Assembly (NCBI GenBank): GCA_040880005.1
Contig: JBBDJG010000026.1
Span: 1-64,000 of the forward strand
Source of the DNA: JBBDJG01 sp040880005
GTDB lineage: Bacteria; Actinomycetota; Thermoleophilia; Solirubrobacterales; JBBDJG01
DNA length: 64,000 nt
Direction of reading: 5' to 3'
Part shown: piece by piece, positions 23,181 through 31,736 of the stretch
Layout of the letters: each line of letters begins with the position of its first letter
Numbering within the stretch: the first letter of the stretch is position 1
Translations under genes and position numbers: made by a program
Notes under the pieces: model-generated
What the model saw: the letters and a program-made list of their open reading frames with translations, nothing else
The model's database searches: none
What the model was told of the DNA's origin: nothing

Positions 23181-23966
23181 TTAGCTGGACTCGATCTCAG
23201 CCTGGAGTCGCGCCTTGAGTCGCAGCACGGCCTTGGTGTGCAGCTGCGAGACACGCGACTCTGTCACTCCGAGTACCTCTCCGATCTCCCGCAGCGTCAG
23301 GTTCTCGTAGTAGTAGAGGGCGACCACAAGCTTCTCGCGCTCAGGAAGCCGCGAGATCGCGTGCGCCAGACGATCTTTCAGCTCGCTCACGCCCAGCTCG
23401 CGTGCCGGGTCAACGGCGTTCGGGTCCTTCATCGTGTCGAGCAGCGAAACCTGATCGCCACTCGAGTCCGACACGGTCCACAGCTCGTCGAGCGCCACCA
23501 CGGTCGAGTTCGAGATCTGCATCAAGCTCTGCTGAAAGTCTTCGACCGGAGTCTCGAGTTGCGCGGCGACCTCGTCGTCGGTAGGTGCGCGACCCAGCTC
23601 ATGCTCGAGCTTCGATTGGGCTCTCTCGATCTCTCGCGCCTTGGCCCGAACGGAGCGCGGCACCCAGTCGAGGGAGCGTAGCTCGTCGATGATCGAACCC
23701 TTGATCCGTGCAACGGCGAACGTCTCGAACTTGATCTCGCGCTCGGGCTCGAAGCGTTCGATCGCGCCGATCAGGCCCAGCAGCCCGTACGAGATCAGGT
23801 CGGCTTCCTCGATGTGGGCGGGCAGCCCGCTCGACATGCGGCCGGCGACGAACTTGACGAGCGGCGAGTAGGCAAGCACGAGCTGCTCGCGAGCCTTCTC
23901 GTCTCCGGTCTTCTTGTAACGGGACCAGAGATCCCGGAGCTGCATTTGCTTGACGCTAGATTCCAT
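23181..23966 (-). CDS. whiG: Sigma factor of the FliA/WhiG type
   Basis: A 261-aa sigma-70-family factor. Region 2 holds 'PLVKFVAGRMSSGLPAHIEEADLISYGLLGLI' features and the -10 recognition stretch FETFAVARIKGSIIDELR. Region 3 follows at ~110-150. Region 4 ends with a helix-turn-helix (LTLREIGEVLGVTESRVSQL). The 'VPRSVR' after region 2 matches FliA/WhiG factors. No flagellar genes are seen, so the WhiG name is by class analogy. It lies just after the XerC-type gene on the same strand, an order seen in other actinobacteria. Confidence 0.85.
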   Translation of the reverse strand: MESSVKQMQLRDLWSRYKKTGDEKAREQLVLAYSPLVKFVAGRMSSGLPAHIEEADLISYGLLGLIGAIERFEPEREIKFETFAVARIKGSIIDELRSLDWVPRSVRAKAREIERAQSKLEHELGRAPTDDEVAAQLETPVEDFQQSLMQISNSTVVALDELWTVSDSSGDQVSLLDTMKDPNAVDPARELGVSELKDRLAHAISRLPEREKLVVALYYYENLTLREIGEVLGVTESRVSQLHTKAVLRLKARLQAEIESS

Positions 23967-23990
23967 CGCTGGTCGCCTTCTGTGGCTTGT

Positions 23991-24962
23991 CTATGCCCTC
24001 GGATGGCTTCTGCCGTACACCTTGCGCAGACGGCTGGACTCTACCCGAGTGTAGACCTGCGTGGTGGAAATGGAAGCGTGTCCCAACAGCTCCTGAATCG
24101 TGCGCAGGTCAGCGCCGCCCTCCAGCAGATGGGTGGCAAACGAATGTCGCAAGGCGTGCGGCGAGATGCCGGCTGACAGGCTCGCGTTGCGCAACCAGAT
24201 CCTCAGCCGGCGGCGAATGTCGGAAGACGATAGCCGCCGCCCCGTCTTGGAGACGAACATCGCCGGCTCGCCCGGTCCCGACGCGAGAGCAGGGCGAGCC
24301 GTTGCAAGGTACCGATCGAGTGCACGCTGCGCCGGCTCGCCGATCGGCAGCACCCGTACCTTGTCGCCCTTTCCGAGCACGCGCAGCTCCTCCGCGTCGA
24401 AGTCGACCGAGTCGAGGTCGAGGTTGACGATCTCCTCGCTGCGCAAGCCGCAAGAGTAGGCAATTTCGAACACGGCCCTGTCGCGCACTTCGAGCGGGGT
24501 ATGCGCGGAGATGCGATCGAGTAACGCAGCTATCTCGTCCTGGCGCAGAACCTTGGGAAGTGCGCTCCCGCGGCGCGGCGACGGAATCAGGTCGGCCGGG
24601 TTTTGCTCGATCTGTTCGCGCTCGACCATGTGCCGGTAGAAGGAACGGATCGCGGCCAGCTTGCGTGCGACAGTGAGCTTCGACAGGCCGCGTCCGCCCT
24701 CCCCCGCCGGAGAGGCCAGATGAGCGGCGTAGCGACGCAGCAACCGGTAGCGAACCGCGGCCGGCTTGACATCTCCGGTAGCCCACTCGGCGAGTTCGCC
24801 AACATCCGCTTGGTAGGCGCGCCTGGTGCGCTCCGACGTGCCGCGTGCTCGCAGGGCCTGATCGAATCCGATCAACGCCTTGCGCCATGCCGGCGAAGGC
24901 TTCCGCTCGCCGGCCGGACGGCCCGCTTTCGTACGATCCTCGACGATGTCCAGGTTCTTCAT
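23991..24962 (-). CDS. xerC: XerC/XerD-type tyrosine recombinase
   Basis: A 323-aa recombinase of XerC/D length, predicted to resolve chromosome dimers at dif. The core-binding domain spans ~25-125. Catalytic residues: Arg174 (SCGLRSEE), His269/Arg272 (HALRHSF), His295 (LLGHAS) and Tyr304 (TQVYTRV). It lacks the arm-binding extension of the integrase at 2882-4276. ATG 24962 is chosen; longer frames upstream run antisense to the small plus-strand gene. Whether it is XerC or XerD cannot be told without its partner. Confidence 0.88.
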   Translation of the reverse strand: MKNLDIVEDRTKAGRPAGERKPSPAWRKALIGFDQALRARGTSERTRRAYQADVGELAEWATGDVKPAAVRYRLLRRYAAHLASPAGEGGRGLSKLTVARKLAAIRSFYRHMVEREQIEQNPADLIPSPRRGSALPKVLRQDEIAALLDRISAHTPLEVRDRAVFEIAYSCGLRSEEIVNLDLDSVDFDAEELRVLGKGDKVRVLPIGEPAQRALDRYLATARPALASGPGEPAMFVSKTGRRLSSSDIRRRLRIWLRNASLSAGISPHALRHSFATHLLEGGADLRTIQELLGHASISTTQVYTRVESSRLRKVYGRSHPRA

Positions 24963-25242
24963 CGACACGGAGTGCGGTCGCGTGGCGACCCGAACGCAAC
25001 TCGTCGGCGCCGGCTTTGCGGGCGCATCAGAGGCGCCCGCGCCACCCTGGCATCCGGTGCAGGGAGCGAGTGACGCCTCGACTGCCGTCCACGCGATCAT
25101 GCGAAAACGCGTTTCCGGCCGCCAGCGAGATGCGTGGATCGGCACGGTCTGTATTCGCCATGGCCAGTACAAGGCCTCTCTGGAGGCGCAGGGCTGGGAG
25201 GAAGTTTCGATCCCCGAGATAGGCATCGGCCCGAGCGGCTGA
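24946..25242 (+). CDS. Small hypothetical protein (98 aa)
   Basis: 98 aa from ATG 24946, divergent from and overlapping the first 17 bp of the recombinase gene. The third codon positions are GC-rich and the C-terminal 'CIRHGQYKASLEAQGWEEV' looks like a folded alpha/beta segment. No family is recognised. The opposite strand is also open here but encodes a low-complexity peptide, so the plus-strand gene is favoured. Confidence 0.5.
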   Translation: MSRFFIDTECGRVATRTQLVGAGFAGASEAPAPPWHPVQGASDASTAVHAIMRKRVSGRQRDAWIGTVCIRHGQYKASLEAQGWEEVSIPEIGIGPSG

Positions 25243-25254
25243 GCGCTCGGTCCG

Positions 25255-26430
25255 CTACTGAACGTAGACCGGCGCGCCGACCGGTACCTGTGGGTACAAC
25301 TGCTCGACGTCGGAAACCTTCATCCTGATGCAGCCGTGCGAGGCTGCCGTGCCGAGCGAGTCTTCCTCGGCGGTCCCATGGATGCCGGCGCCGTCGAAGA
25401 ATCCCAGCCAGCGTGACTTGAGCGGATTATCGGGTGCGCCCCCCGGTACCGTCGTGCCGGCGAGGTCTCCGGCCCATGGCTTGTCGGGGACGTTCCAAGC
25501 GGGATCGACAGCCTTGTCCGTGACGTGGTACAGGCCGGCTGGCGTCTCCAGCCCGGCTTGCCCGACCGCAATCGGATAGGTCGCCGCCAGGCGAAGGTCC
25601 TTGAACAGTCGCAGCTTGAAGTTTGCGCGATCGATCGTGGTCACGATTGGATACTTGGGCGCAAGATCCTCGCTGGTCACGTCCGGCTGGCTGACCCTGA
25701 CCGGCGCGCGCACCGTACGCTCACTGAGGGCGGTGGCCGCGATTCCAGTCTCGATTGCGCGCCGCAACCTGGCAGCGTTGAGCTTGAGCCCGGTTTGCGA
25801 CGGCACCACCGGCAACGTGGCGGTCGCTCCCCCGGTGAAATTGACCTCGGCGTCGCGCGATGAGCGGTCAACGTCGCGCTTGACATCGCGCGCGAATCGC
25901 CGCACCGCGACGCGAGAGTAGTTGGCCTTCGCCGGTAGGTCCGCGTCCGATTCCGATCCCGTCAAGCCCTCGAAAACCCGTGCCGGAAAGATGCTCGAGC
26001 GGCCGGCCGAGATCGCATCGTCGACCATCCCGTCGACGTCCGCGGTCAGGGCCGCGCGCGCAGGCGTCAACTTGAAGCGAGAGCCGGCCGCCCTCACTCG
26101 AACGGGCTGTTCGAGGCGACCGGAAAGCCGCCGACGCAGCTTCGCGCGAGCAGCCTCGGCGCGCAAGCCACCGATGTCAACGCCGGCGACGTGCACACCC
26201 GCGCGAACCAGCTCCTTGCGCGAGGAGTCGTACACGTACGCAGCAAGCAGGACGGCGATCGCCAGCCCACCCGCAATCAGGACACTGCGCGAGGGTGGCC
26301 ACGTCGGCCGCTGCCTCTTGCGGCCGGTTTCGACCCGACCCCGCCCGTTTCCGGCGACGCCTGAGAAGTCCCAGCCCCGCTGCGGGTCCGGGCGCTCACG
26401 AATCGATGAAGTTTCGTCTCCTCCCACCAC
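25255..26430 (-). CDS. L,D-transpeptidase (YkuD) with PG-binding-type domain
   Basis: 391 aa. The N-terminal ~48 residues are cytoplasmic and basic, followed by one TM segment (~50-66). Residues ~75-215 resemble the repeated peptidoglycan-binding domain found with actinobacterial YkuD proteins. The C-terminal catalytic domain (~255-391) ends with the active-site SHGCIRM (Cys367) and an HGT motif upstream. It forms 3-3 cross-links in peptidoglycan outside the membrane. It is monocistronic and divergent from the cyclo-ligase-like gene. Confidence 0.9.
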   Translation of the reverse strand: MVGGDETSSIRERPDPQRGWDFSGVAGNGRGRVETGRKRQRPTWPPSRSVLIAGGLAIAVLLAAYVYDSSRKELVRAGVHVAGVDIGGLRAEAARAKLRRRLSGRLEQPVRVRAAGSRFKLTPARAALTADVDGMVDDAISAGRSSIFPARVFEGLTGSESDADLPAKANYSRVAVRRFARDVKRDVDRSSRDAEVNFTGGATATLPVVPSQTGLKLNAARLRRAIETGIAATALSERTVRAPVRVSQPDVTSEDLAPKYPIVTTIDRANFKLRLFKDLRLAATYPIAVGQAGLETPAGLYHVTDKAVDPAWNVPDKPWAGDLAGTTVPGGAPDNPLKSRWLGFFDGAGIHGTAEEDSLGTAASHGCIRMKVSDVEQLYPQVPVGAPVYVQ

Positions 26431-26600
26431 TCACCTGTCGGGGCCGATCGCGGCCCTGCTCGATGCAGAGTACGCCCAGAACTTTAGAGAACCCGACCGG
26501 CGATGCCGAGTCGTTGGGGCTCCACTGCAGGAAGTCCTCGACCTTCCTCACGTATTGGTAGGGCTCGGTCGCCCGCCGCTCTGTGGGTAGGATTGCTTGC

Positions 26601-27317
26601 GTGAGATCGAAGGACGCCATTCGCCGCTCCATCTGGACCGCGATGGACCGAGAGGGCGTCTCGCGCTTTCCCGGCGCACAGGGACGAATCCCAAACTTCG
26701 CCAACGCGCGCTCGGCCGCTGAGCGGCTTGGCAGCCATTCGACCTGGAAAAAGGCCAAGACGATCAAGGCCAACCCCGATGCTCCGCAGACTCACGCGCG
26801 ACGACTGGCACTGGAACAGGGAAAGACCCTGGTGATGGCCGTCCCGAGGCTGCGCGCCGACCACCCGTTCCGGCTGCTCGATCCCAAGAAGCTGACGAAG
26901 AAGCAGCTACGCGAGGCGGCCACCATAAAGGGAGCCCTGCGCCACGGAGAGGTGATCGACCTCGAGCAGGTACCGAAGCTGGACCTGATCCTGTGCGGAT
27001 CGGTGGCGGTCAACCTGAAGGGAGCGCGCCTCGGCAAGGGTGGCGGCTACAACGACCTCGAATACGCGCTGTTGGCCGAGGCGGGCAGCGTCTCCGACCG
27101 CACGATCGTCGCGACCACCGTGCATCCGATCCAGATCGTTCGAGAGAATCTGCCGATCACCTCACACGACATACCGGTCGACCTGATCGTGACGCCACGC
27201 GCAGCGATTGAGGTCGAGCGTGCCTTCGACCGCCCCCGTGGCGTCTTGTGGGACCACCTCCAGCCGCCTCAGATCCACGAGATACCGGTTCTGGAGCGGA
27301 TGGGCTACCTGGCCTGA
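26601..27317 (+). CDS. 5-formyltetrahydrofolate cyclo-ligase family protein
   Basis: 238 aa from GTG 26601, with GGTAGG about 8 nt upstream. 'RLGKGGGYNDLEYALL' is the family's glycine-rich substrate loop, and 'TVHPIQIV' plus 'HDIPVDLIVTP' match the C-terminal motifs. The family makes 5,10-methenyl-THF from 5-formyl-THF with ATP. The protein is longer than typical YgfA and resembles the MTHFSD-like branch, so enzymatic activity is not certain. Confidence 0.82.
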   Translation: MRSKDAIRRSIWTAMDREGVSRFPGAQGRIPNFANARSAAERLGSHSTWKKAKTIKANPDAPQTHARRLALEQGKTLVMAVPRLRADHPFRLLDPKKLTKKQLREAATIKGALRHGEVIDLEQVPKLDLILCGSVAVNLKGARLGKGGGYNDLEYALLAEAGSVSDRTIVATTVHPIQIVRENLPITSHDIPVDLIVTPRAAIEVERAFDRPRGVLWDHLQPPQIHEIPVLERMGYLA

Positions 27318-27366
27318 TCGCCTTTTTGGGCGAAACCGCGGATGCCAGATGTAAAGTAGATACAGG

Positions 27367-28293
27367 ATGGCCACGTCAACACATGCGCTGATCAACGGAG
27401 CGGCCACGACGCTCGATGACTACGGACTGCCCGGTGACCCCGCCTGGACGGAGATCGACTGGCGCGAGCACCTGCACTCGGCCGATGTCATGGGAACTCG
27501 GGTCAACTACGTTGACGTCGGTGAAGGGCCGCCGGTCGTCTTGGTGCATGGGCTCTCTGGCTGCTGGCAGAACTGGCTCGAGAACATTCCCCACCTCGCG
27601 CAGCGCCACCGCGTCATCATTCCCGATCTTCCCGGCTTCGGCCGATCACCGATGCCGCCCGAGCCGATCACGATTCCCTACTACGGGCACTTCCTCAATG
27701 CCTTGCTCGACCACCTCGATCTCGACCGCGCGTCGGTGGTCGGCAACTCGATGGGCGGCTTCGTCTCCGCGGAGGTTGCCGTCAGTCATCGCTCCCGCAT
27801 CGACGCGCTCGTCTTGGTCTCGGCGGTCGGCGTGCACAAGCTTCCACGCAACATGACACCGGGCCAGGCCGTGCGCGCGGCGGGATGGATGCGCCCGGTC
27901 ACCGACGCGACCTTGCGTCGCGCCGACTTCCTCGTCCGCCGAGCCCGCGGCAGACGCCTCCTGCTGGGCATGGTCGCACGCTATCCCGAGCGGCTCCAAC
28001 CGCAGATGTGCGTGGAGATGCTGATGGGCGCCGACAAGCCCGGCTTCGCCGACGCGCTGCACTCGATCTTCAACTACGACCTCAGGCACAGGCTCGAGGA
28101 CGTCACCGTGCCCGCGCTGATCGTCTGGGGCCGCAACGACATGCTGGTACCCGTCGAGTCCGCCCACACCTACGAACGCCACCTGCCGAACTCGACCAAG
28201 GTGATCCTCGATGGCACCGGCCACGTCGCGATGATCGAGCGTGCGCGCACGTTCAACCGCCTGGTCGGCGAGTTTCTCCCGTACACCGCCTGA
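27367..28293 (+). CDS. Alpha/beta hydrolase
   Basis: A 308-aa hydrolase of the AB_hydrolase-1 fold. Oxyanion HGLSG (~61-65), nucleophile GNSMGG (Ser ~125), acid in WGRNDMLVP and His in GTGHVAMIE. A cap domain of ~60 residues lies between. It resembles C-C hydrolases and esterases of lipid or aromatic breakdown; the substrate is unknown. It starts 49 bp after the cyclo-ligase-like gene. A TAAAGT 9 bp upstream of the ATG is too close to be convincing as its -10. Confidence 0.85.
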   Translation: MATSTHALINGAATTLDDYGLPGDPAWTEIDWREHLHSADVMGTRVNYVDVGEGPPVVLVHGLSGCWQNWLENIPHLAQRHRVIIPDLPGFGRSPMPPEPITIPYYGHFLNALLDHLDLDRASVVGNSMGGFVSAEVAVSHRSRIDALVLVSAVGVHKLPRNMTPGQAVRAAGWMRPVTDATLRRADFLVRRARGRRLLLGMVARYPERLQPQMCVEMLMGADKPGFADALHSIFNYDLRHRLEDVTVPALIVWGRNDMLVPVESAHTYERHLPNSTKVILDGTGHVAMIERARTFNRLVGEFLPYTA

Positions 28294-28305
28294 CGGCGGT
28301 GGCTG

Positions 28306-29982
28306 CTAACGAGTAACCGCGCCCTCGGTGGCCGAGGAGACATGTGCCGCGTACTTGGCCATCACGCCTTTGGTGTACTTCGGCTCAGGCGGCGTCCAAT
28401 CCGCAACGCGGCGATCGATCTCCTCCTGGGGAAGATCGAGCTCCAGCCTGCGGTTGGGGATGTCGAACTCGATCTGGTCGCCCTCGCGCACGGCGGTGAT
28501 CGGTCCGCCGTGTGCCGCTTCGGGCGCGACGTGACCTGCCATCAGCCCATGTGTGGCGCCAGAGAACCGTCCGTCGGTAAGCAGCGCCACCGACTCCCCC
28601 AGCCCCTCACCGACCAGCGCCGCAGTGACTCCGAGCATCTCGCGCATCCCGGGACCGCCGCTGGGCCCCTCGTTGCGAATCACGAGCACGTCGCCCTCGC
28701 GAATCTGGCGCGCGGTGACGGCGGCCATCGCATCCTCCTCACATTCGAACACCCGTGCCGGACCGCGATGGTGGGTGCGCTCCTCGCCGGCCACCTTGAC
28801 CACGCAGGCATCGGGAGCGAGGTTGCCACGCAGGATCGCCAGCCCGCCGGTCGGCTTGAGCGGATCGTCGAGCGCTCGCACGACCTGTTGCCCGGGCGTT
28901 TCGGCCGCGAGATCGGCCTCCTCTCCGATCGTGCGCCCATTCACCGTGATCGCGTCACCGTTGAGGACCCCGGCCTGCTTGAGGCGCTGGGCAACGACGG
29001 CCATGCCGCCCGCCACGTAGAGATCGTTGGCGACGAAACGCCCGCCCGGCTTGAGATCCGCGAGCAGCGGCGTGCGTGAGCTGACGCGGTCGAAGTCGTC
29101 GATCGACAGCTCGACGCCCGCCTCGTAGGCCGTGGCCAGCAGGTGCAGCACGCCGTTGGTCGAGCCACCCGTGGTGCACACGGCGGCGATCGCGTTTTCG
29201 AGCGACTCCCGCGTGATGATGTCGTGCGGGCGCAGGTCGTCTTCGAGCACTTTCATGACGAGTTTGCCCGCTTCAAAGCACACCTCATCCTTGTGGGGGT
29301 CCATCGCCGGCACGTCGGAGAAGCCCATCGGCGAGATCCCGAGCATCTCGTAGGCCGTGGCCATCGTGTTGGCGGTGAACTGGCCCCCGCACGCACCTGC
29401 GCCCGGGCAGGCGGCGTGCTCGAGCTCGGAAAGCTCGGCGTCCTCGATGTCGCCCGCGGCGTGAGCGCCCACCGCCTCGAACACATCCTGGATCGTGACA
29501 TCGTGCCCGTGAAACTCGCCCGGCGCGATCGACCCGCCGTAGATCATCAGCGACGGGAGATCGAGTCGCGCAAGCGCCATCACCGTGCCCGGGATTGTCT
29601 TGTCGCAACCGGAGATGGCGACGACCGCATCGAACAGGTGGCCGCGTGCGACCAGCTCGATCGAGTCGGCCACGACCTCGCGGCTCACGAGCGAGGCCTT
29701 CATCCCCTCCGTGCCCATTGTGATGCCGTCCGAGATCGCGATCGTGTTGTACTCCAGCGGCGTTCCGCCGGCCGCGCGGACTCCCTCCATGATCCGCTCG
29801 GACAGGCGCCGCAGGTGGAAGTTGCACGGCATCGTGCCGATCCACGTATTCGCAACGCCGACCATCGGCTTGCTCAGGTCCTCGTCGCTGAGCCCGATCG
29901 AGTACAGGTAGGAGCGCGCGGCGGCGCGATCGGGCCCCTCCACCAGCTCGCGGCTGCGATGGCGCGAATCGACCGTCTTCAT
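28306..29982 (-). CDS. ilvD: Dihydroxy-acid dehydratase
   Basis: A 558-aa enzyme of branched-chain amino-acid synthesis that dehydrates 2,3-dihydroxy-isovalerate and -methylvalerate. Iron-sulfur ligand motifs are present: MPCNFH (~52), SGCDKTIPG (~124) and PGAGACGGQFTANTM (~195). 'GRFSGATHG' and 'GHVAPEA' near the C-terminus are family hallmarks. Length matches IlvD. Its ATG overlaps the stop of the upstream hypothetical gene by 4 bp. No other ilv gene is in the window. Confidence 0.95.
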   Translation of the reverse strand: MKTVDSRHRSRELVEGPDRAAARSYLYSIGLSDEDLSKPMVGVANTWIGTMPCNFHLRRLSERIMEGVRAAGGTPLEYNTIAISDGITMGTEGMKASLVSREVVADSIELVARGHLFDAVVAISGCDKTIPGTVMALARLDLPSLMIYGGSIAPGEFHGHDVTIQDVFEAVGAHAAGDIEDAELSELEHAACPGAGACGGQFTANTMATAYEMLGISPMGFSDVPAMDPHKDEVCFEAGKLVMKVLEDDLRPHDIITRESLENAIAAVCTTGGSTNGVLHLLATAYEAGVELSIDDFDRVSSRTPLLADLKPGGRFVANDLYVAGGMAVVAQRLKQAGVLNGDAITVNGRTIGEEADLAAETPGQQVVRALDDPLKPTGGLAILRGNLAPDACVVKVAGEERTHHRGPARVFECEEDAMAAVTARQIREGDVLVIRNEGPSGGPGMREMLGVTAALVGEGLGESVALLTDGRFSGATHGLMAGHVAPEAAHGGPITAVREGDQIEFDIPNRRLELDLPQEEIDRRVADWTPPEPKYTKGVMAKYAAHVSSATEGAVTR

Positions 29983-30593
29983 GCCGTTCCCGTCGCGACC
30001 GTGCTCGATGTCGTCCCCTGATGATCACGCGCGGCTCGCTCGCCGCGAGCGCGCTCCCACTCGCGCAGGCGTGCAAGATCCCGGCGGACCTGCTCGGGGT
30101 CGACCTGCCGCCCGGGCAGATGCATGTTGGCTCCCCGCAGCAGGCGCTCCTCGTCAGCCTTGATCATCATCCACTTCGCCAGCACGTCATCGGAGTCGGG
30201 CAGCCTCGGGCCGAAGCGGCCACCGCGATCGGGGAACTGGACGCAGTACTCGCTCAGCAGGCCACTCGATTCCGGCAGGTAGGCGACGATCGGCCTGTGC
30301 GGGTAGACCAGGTAGCAGTACCCGCCGTCCCGGTCGTCGATCATGCGCCCGGCAACCCGGACGAACCCCAGGTCCCGGTACATCTCCCACTCCTCGGCGT
30401 TGACGACCGAGCGCAGCAGAGCGCGAGCCTTGCGCTCCGCGCGGCGCTCGACCCCTGGATCGATGCGGGGGGACTTGTCGCTGCGCGGACGCCCTTCCCG
30501 GCGTGCAACGCGCGCGCGCGCCGCACCGGCACCGACGTAAACCACCAAGAACAGCGCAACCAGCGCCGAAATCACGAGAGCCGCAGCGGACAT
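29979..30593 (-). CDS. Membrane-anchored protein of unknown function
   Basis: 204 aa. One N-terminal hydrophobic segment (residues ~4-26) is followed by a basic linker and a domain (~55-180) containing 'LLRSVVNAEEWEMYRDLGFV' and 'GYCYLVYPHRPIVAYLPES'. The rest is cytoplasmic or exposed depending on orientation, which is unclear. No family is recognised. It overlaps ilvD by ATGA and follows another unknown gene by 10 bp. Confidence 0.7.
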   Translation of the reverse strand: MSAAALVISALVALFLVVYVGAGAARARVARREGRPRSDKSPRIDPGVERRAERKARALLRSVVNAEEWEMYRDLGFVRVAGRMIDDRDGGYCYLVYPHRPIVAYLPESSGLLSEYCVQFPDRGGRFGPRLPDSDDVLAKWMMIKADEERLLRGANMHLPGRQVDPEQVRRDLARLREWERARGERAARDHQGTTSSTVATGTA

Positions 30594-30603
30594 TGGGCTC
30601 CGA

Positions 30604-30852
30604 TCAGCCGCCGGCGGCGCGGGGAAAGAAGATCACGCGTTCGGCGTCTCTTGGGATGTCAGCGAACTCCTGAACCATGACCGCCTCGCGTCGCCCCAAG
30701 TGGCCGCTTTCCACCGGGACGGCCGCCCACATGCCCTCGTCGAGCTGTCGGCGGAACTCCTCGATCAGGAGCTGCTCCTCCTCGGAGAGCTCCGGGTCGC
30801 CCTCGGCGAGCACGACCTCTCCCTTGCCGGGCATCAGACGCAGGAACTTCAT
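30604..30852 (-). CDS. Small hypothetical protein (82 aa)
   Basis: 82 aa starting MKFLRLMPGKGEVVLAEGDP. An acidic helix follows (SEEEQLLIEEFRRQLDEGMW), then 'EFADIPRDAERVIFFPRAAGG', a beta-type C-terminus. Its shape suggests a compact alpha/beta domain such as a small adaptor. It lies 7 bp downstream of thiD and 10 bp upstream of the membrane-anchored gene. Function unknown. Confidence 0.6.
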   Translation of the reverse strand: MKFLRLMPGKGEVVLAEGDPELSEEEQLLIEEFRRQLDEGMWAAVPVESGHLGRREAVMVQEFADIPRDAERVIFFPRAAGG

Positions 30853-30859
30853 GGCGGGA

Positions 30860-31693
30860 TTATTCCACCTGGACGTCGCCGGGCCGCTCGCGGCCGGTCA
30901 AGTCGAAGACATCCACCGGTCCCGCGCCCGCGCCGAGCCCGCGCAGGCCGTCGCGCACCGCGTCAGAGGCGACCCGCTTGGCCATGCGCGCTGCCCCTAG
31001 CGGGTCGAGGCCGAGCGCGAGCCCCGCAGCCAGCGCCGAGGAATGAGTGCACCCCGAGCCGTGTGCCGCTCCTCCCGGATGGCGCGGGCCCGTGATCGGC
31101 GTCACCCGCTCACCGTCCCAGAACGTGTCGATCGCCTGATCGTCATCGCTGTGGCCGCCCGTGACGACCACGTAGCGCGGCCCCAGCCGGCCAATCGCAC
31201 GGGCCAGCTCCGACGCGTCCGCCCCCTCGTCGGCCCGAGCGAGCACCCGCGCCTCGGCCAGATTGGGGGTAACAACCTTGGCGCGACCGATCAGGGCGAT
31301 CAGCGCCTCGGTGGCGTCGGCGTCCAGGAGCCGCGCTCCACTCTCGGCGACCATCACCGGGTCCACAACGACCGGCACGCCCTCGACCAGATCGAGCGCC
31401 CGGTCGACCGCCCGTGCCGTCTCGGCGGAGCCGAGCATCCCGACCTTGACCGCATCGACGCCGATGTCTTTGGCGACCGCCTCGACCTGGCCGACTATCG
31501 CCGACGGCTGCACGGGGGTCACACCCTCGACCGCGACCGTGTTCTGCCAGGTGATAGCGGTGATCGCCGTCATGCCGTGCACGCCGCAGCGGGCGAATGC
31601 CTTCAGGTCCGCCTGGATGCCCGCTCCACCGCCGGAGTCGGACCCGGCGATCGACAGCACCGCCGGCACGCGCGTTCTAGCTCCGTCGTTCAC
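30860..31693 (-). CDS. thiD: Hydroxymethylpyrimidine (phosphate) kinase
   Basis: 277 aa from GTG 31693. The ribokinase-fold signatures are clear: SIAGSDSGGGAGIQADLK at the N-terminus, VVDPVMVAESGARLL and the C-terminal anion-hole motif GAAHGSGCTHSSALAA. It phosphorylates HMP-P to HMP-PP for thiamine synthesis. No TPP riboswitch was recognised upstream, and no other thi gene is nearby. A shorter start at an in-frame GTG close to residue 8 is possible. Confidence 0.9.
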   Translation of the reverse strand: MNDGARTRVPAVLSIAGSDSGGGAGIQADLKAFARCGVHGMTAITAITWQNTVAVEGVTPVQPSAIVGQVEAVAKDIGVDAVKVGMLGSAETARAVDRALDLVEGVPVVVDPVMVAESGARLLDADATEALIALIGRAKVVTPNLAEARVLARADEGADASELARAIGRLGPRYVVVTGGHSDDDQAIDTFWDGERVTPITGPRHPGGAAHGSGCTHSSALAAGLALGLDPLGAARMAKRVASDAVRDGLRGLGAGAGPVDVFDLTGRERPGDVQVE

Positions 31694-31736
31694 TGCGGTC
31701 AGGATATGCGCACCGCAGATGCGCGGGCCAACTCGC

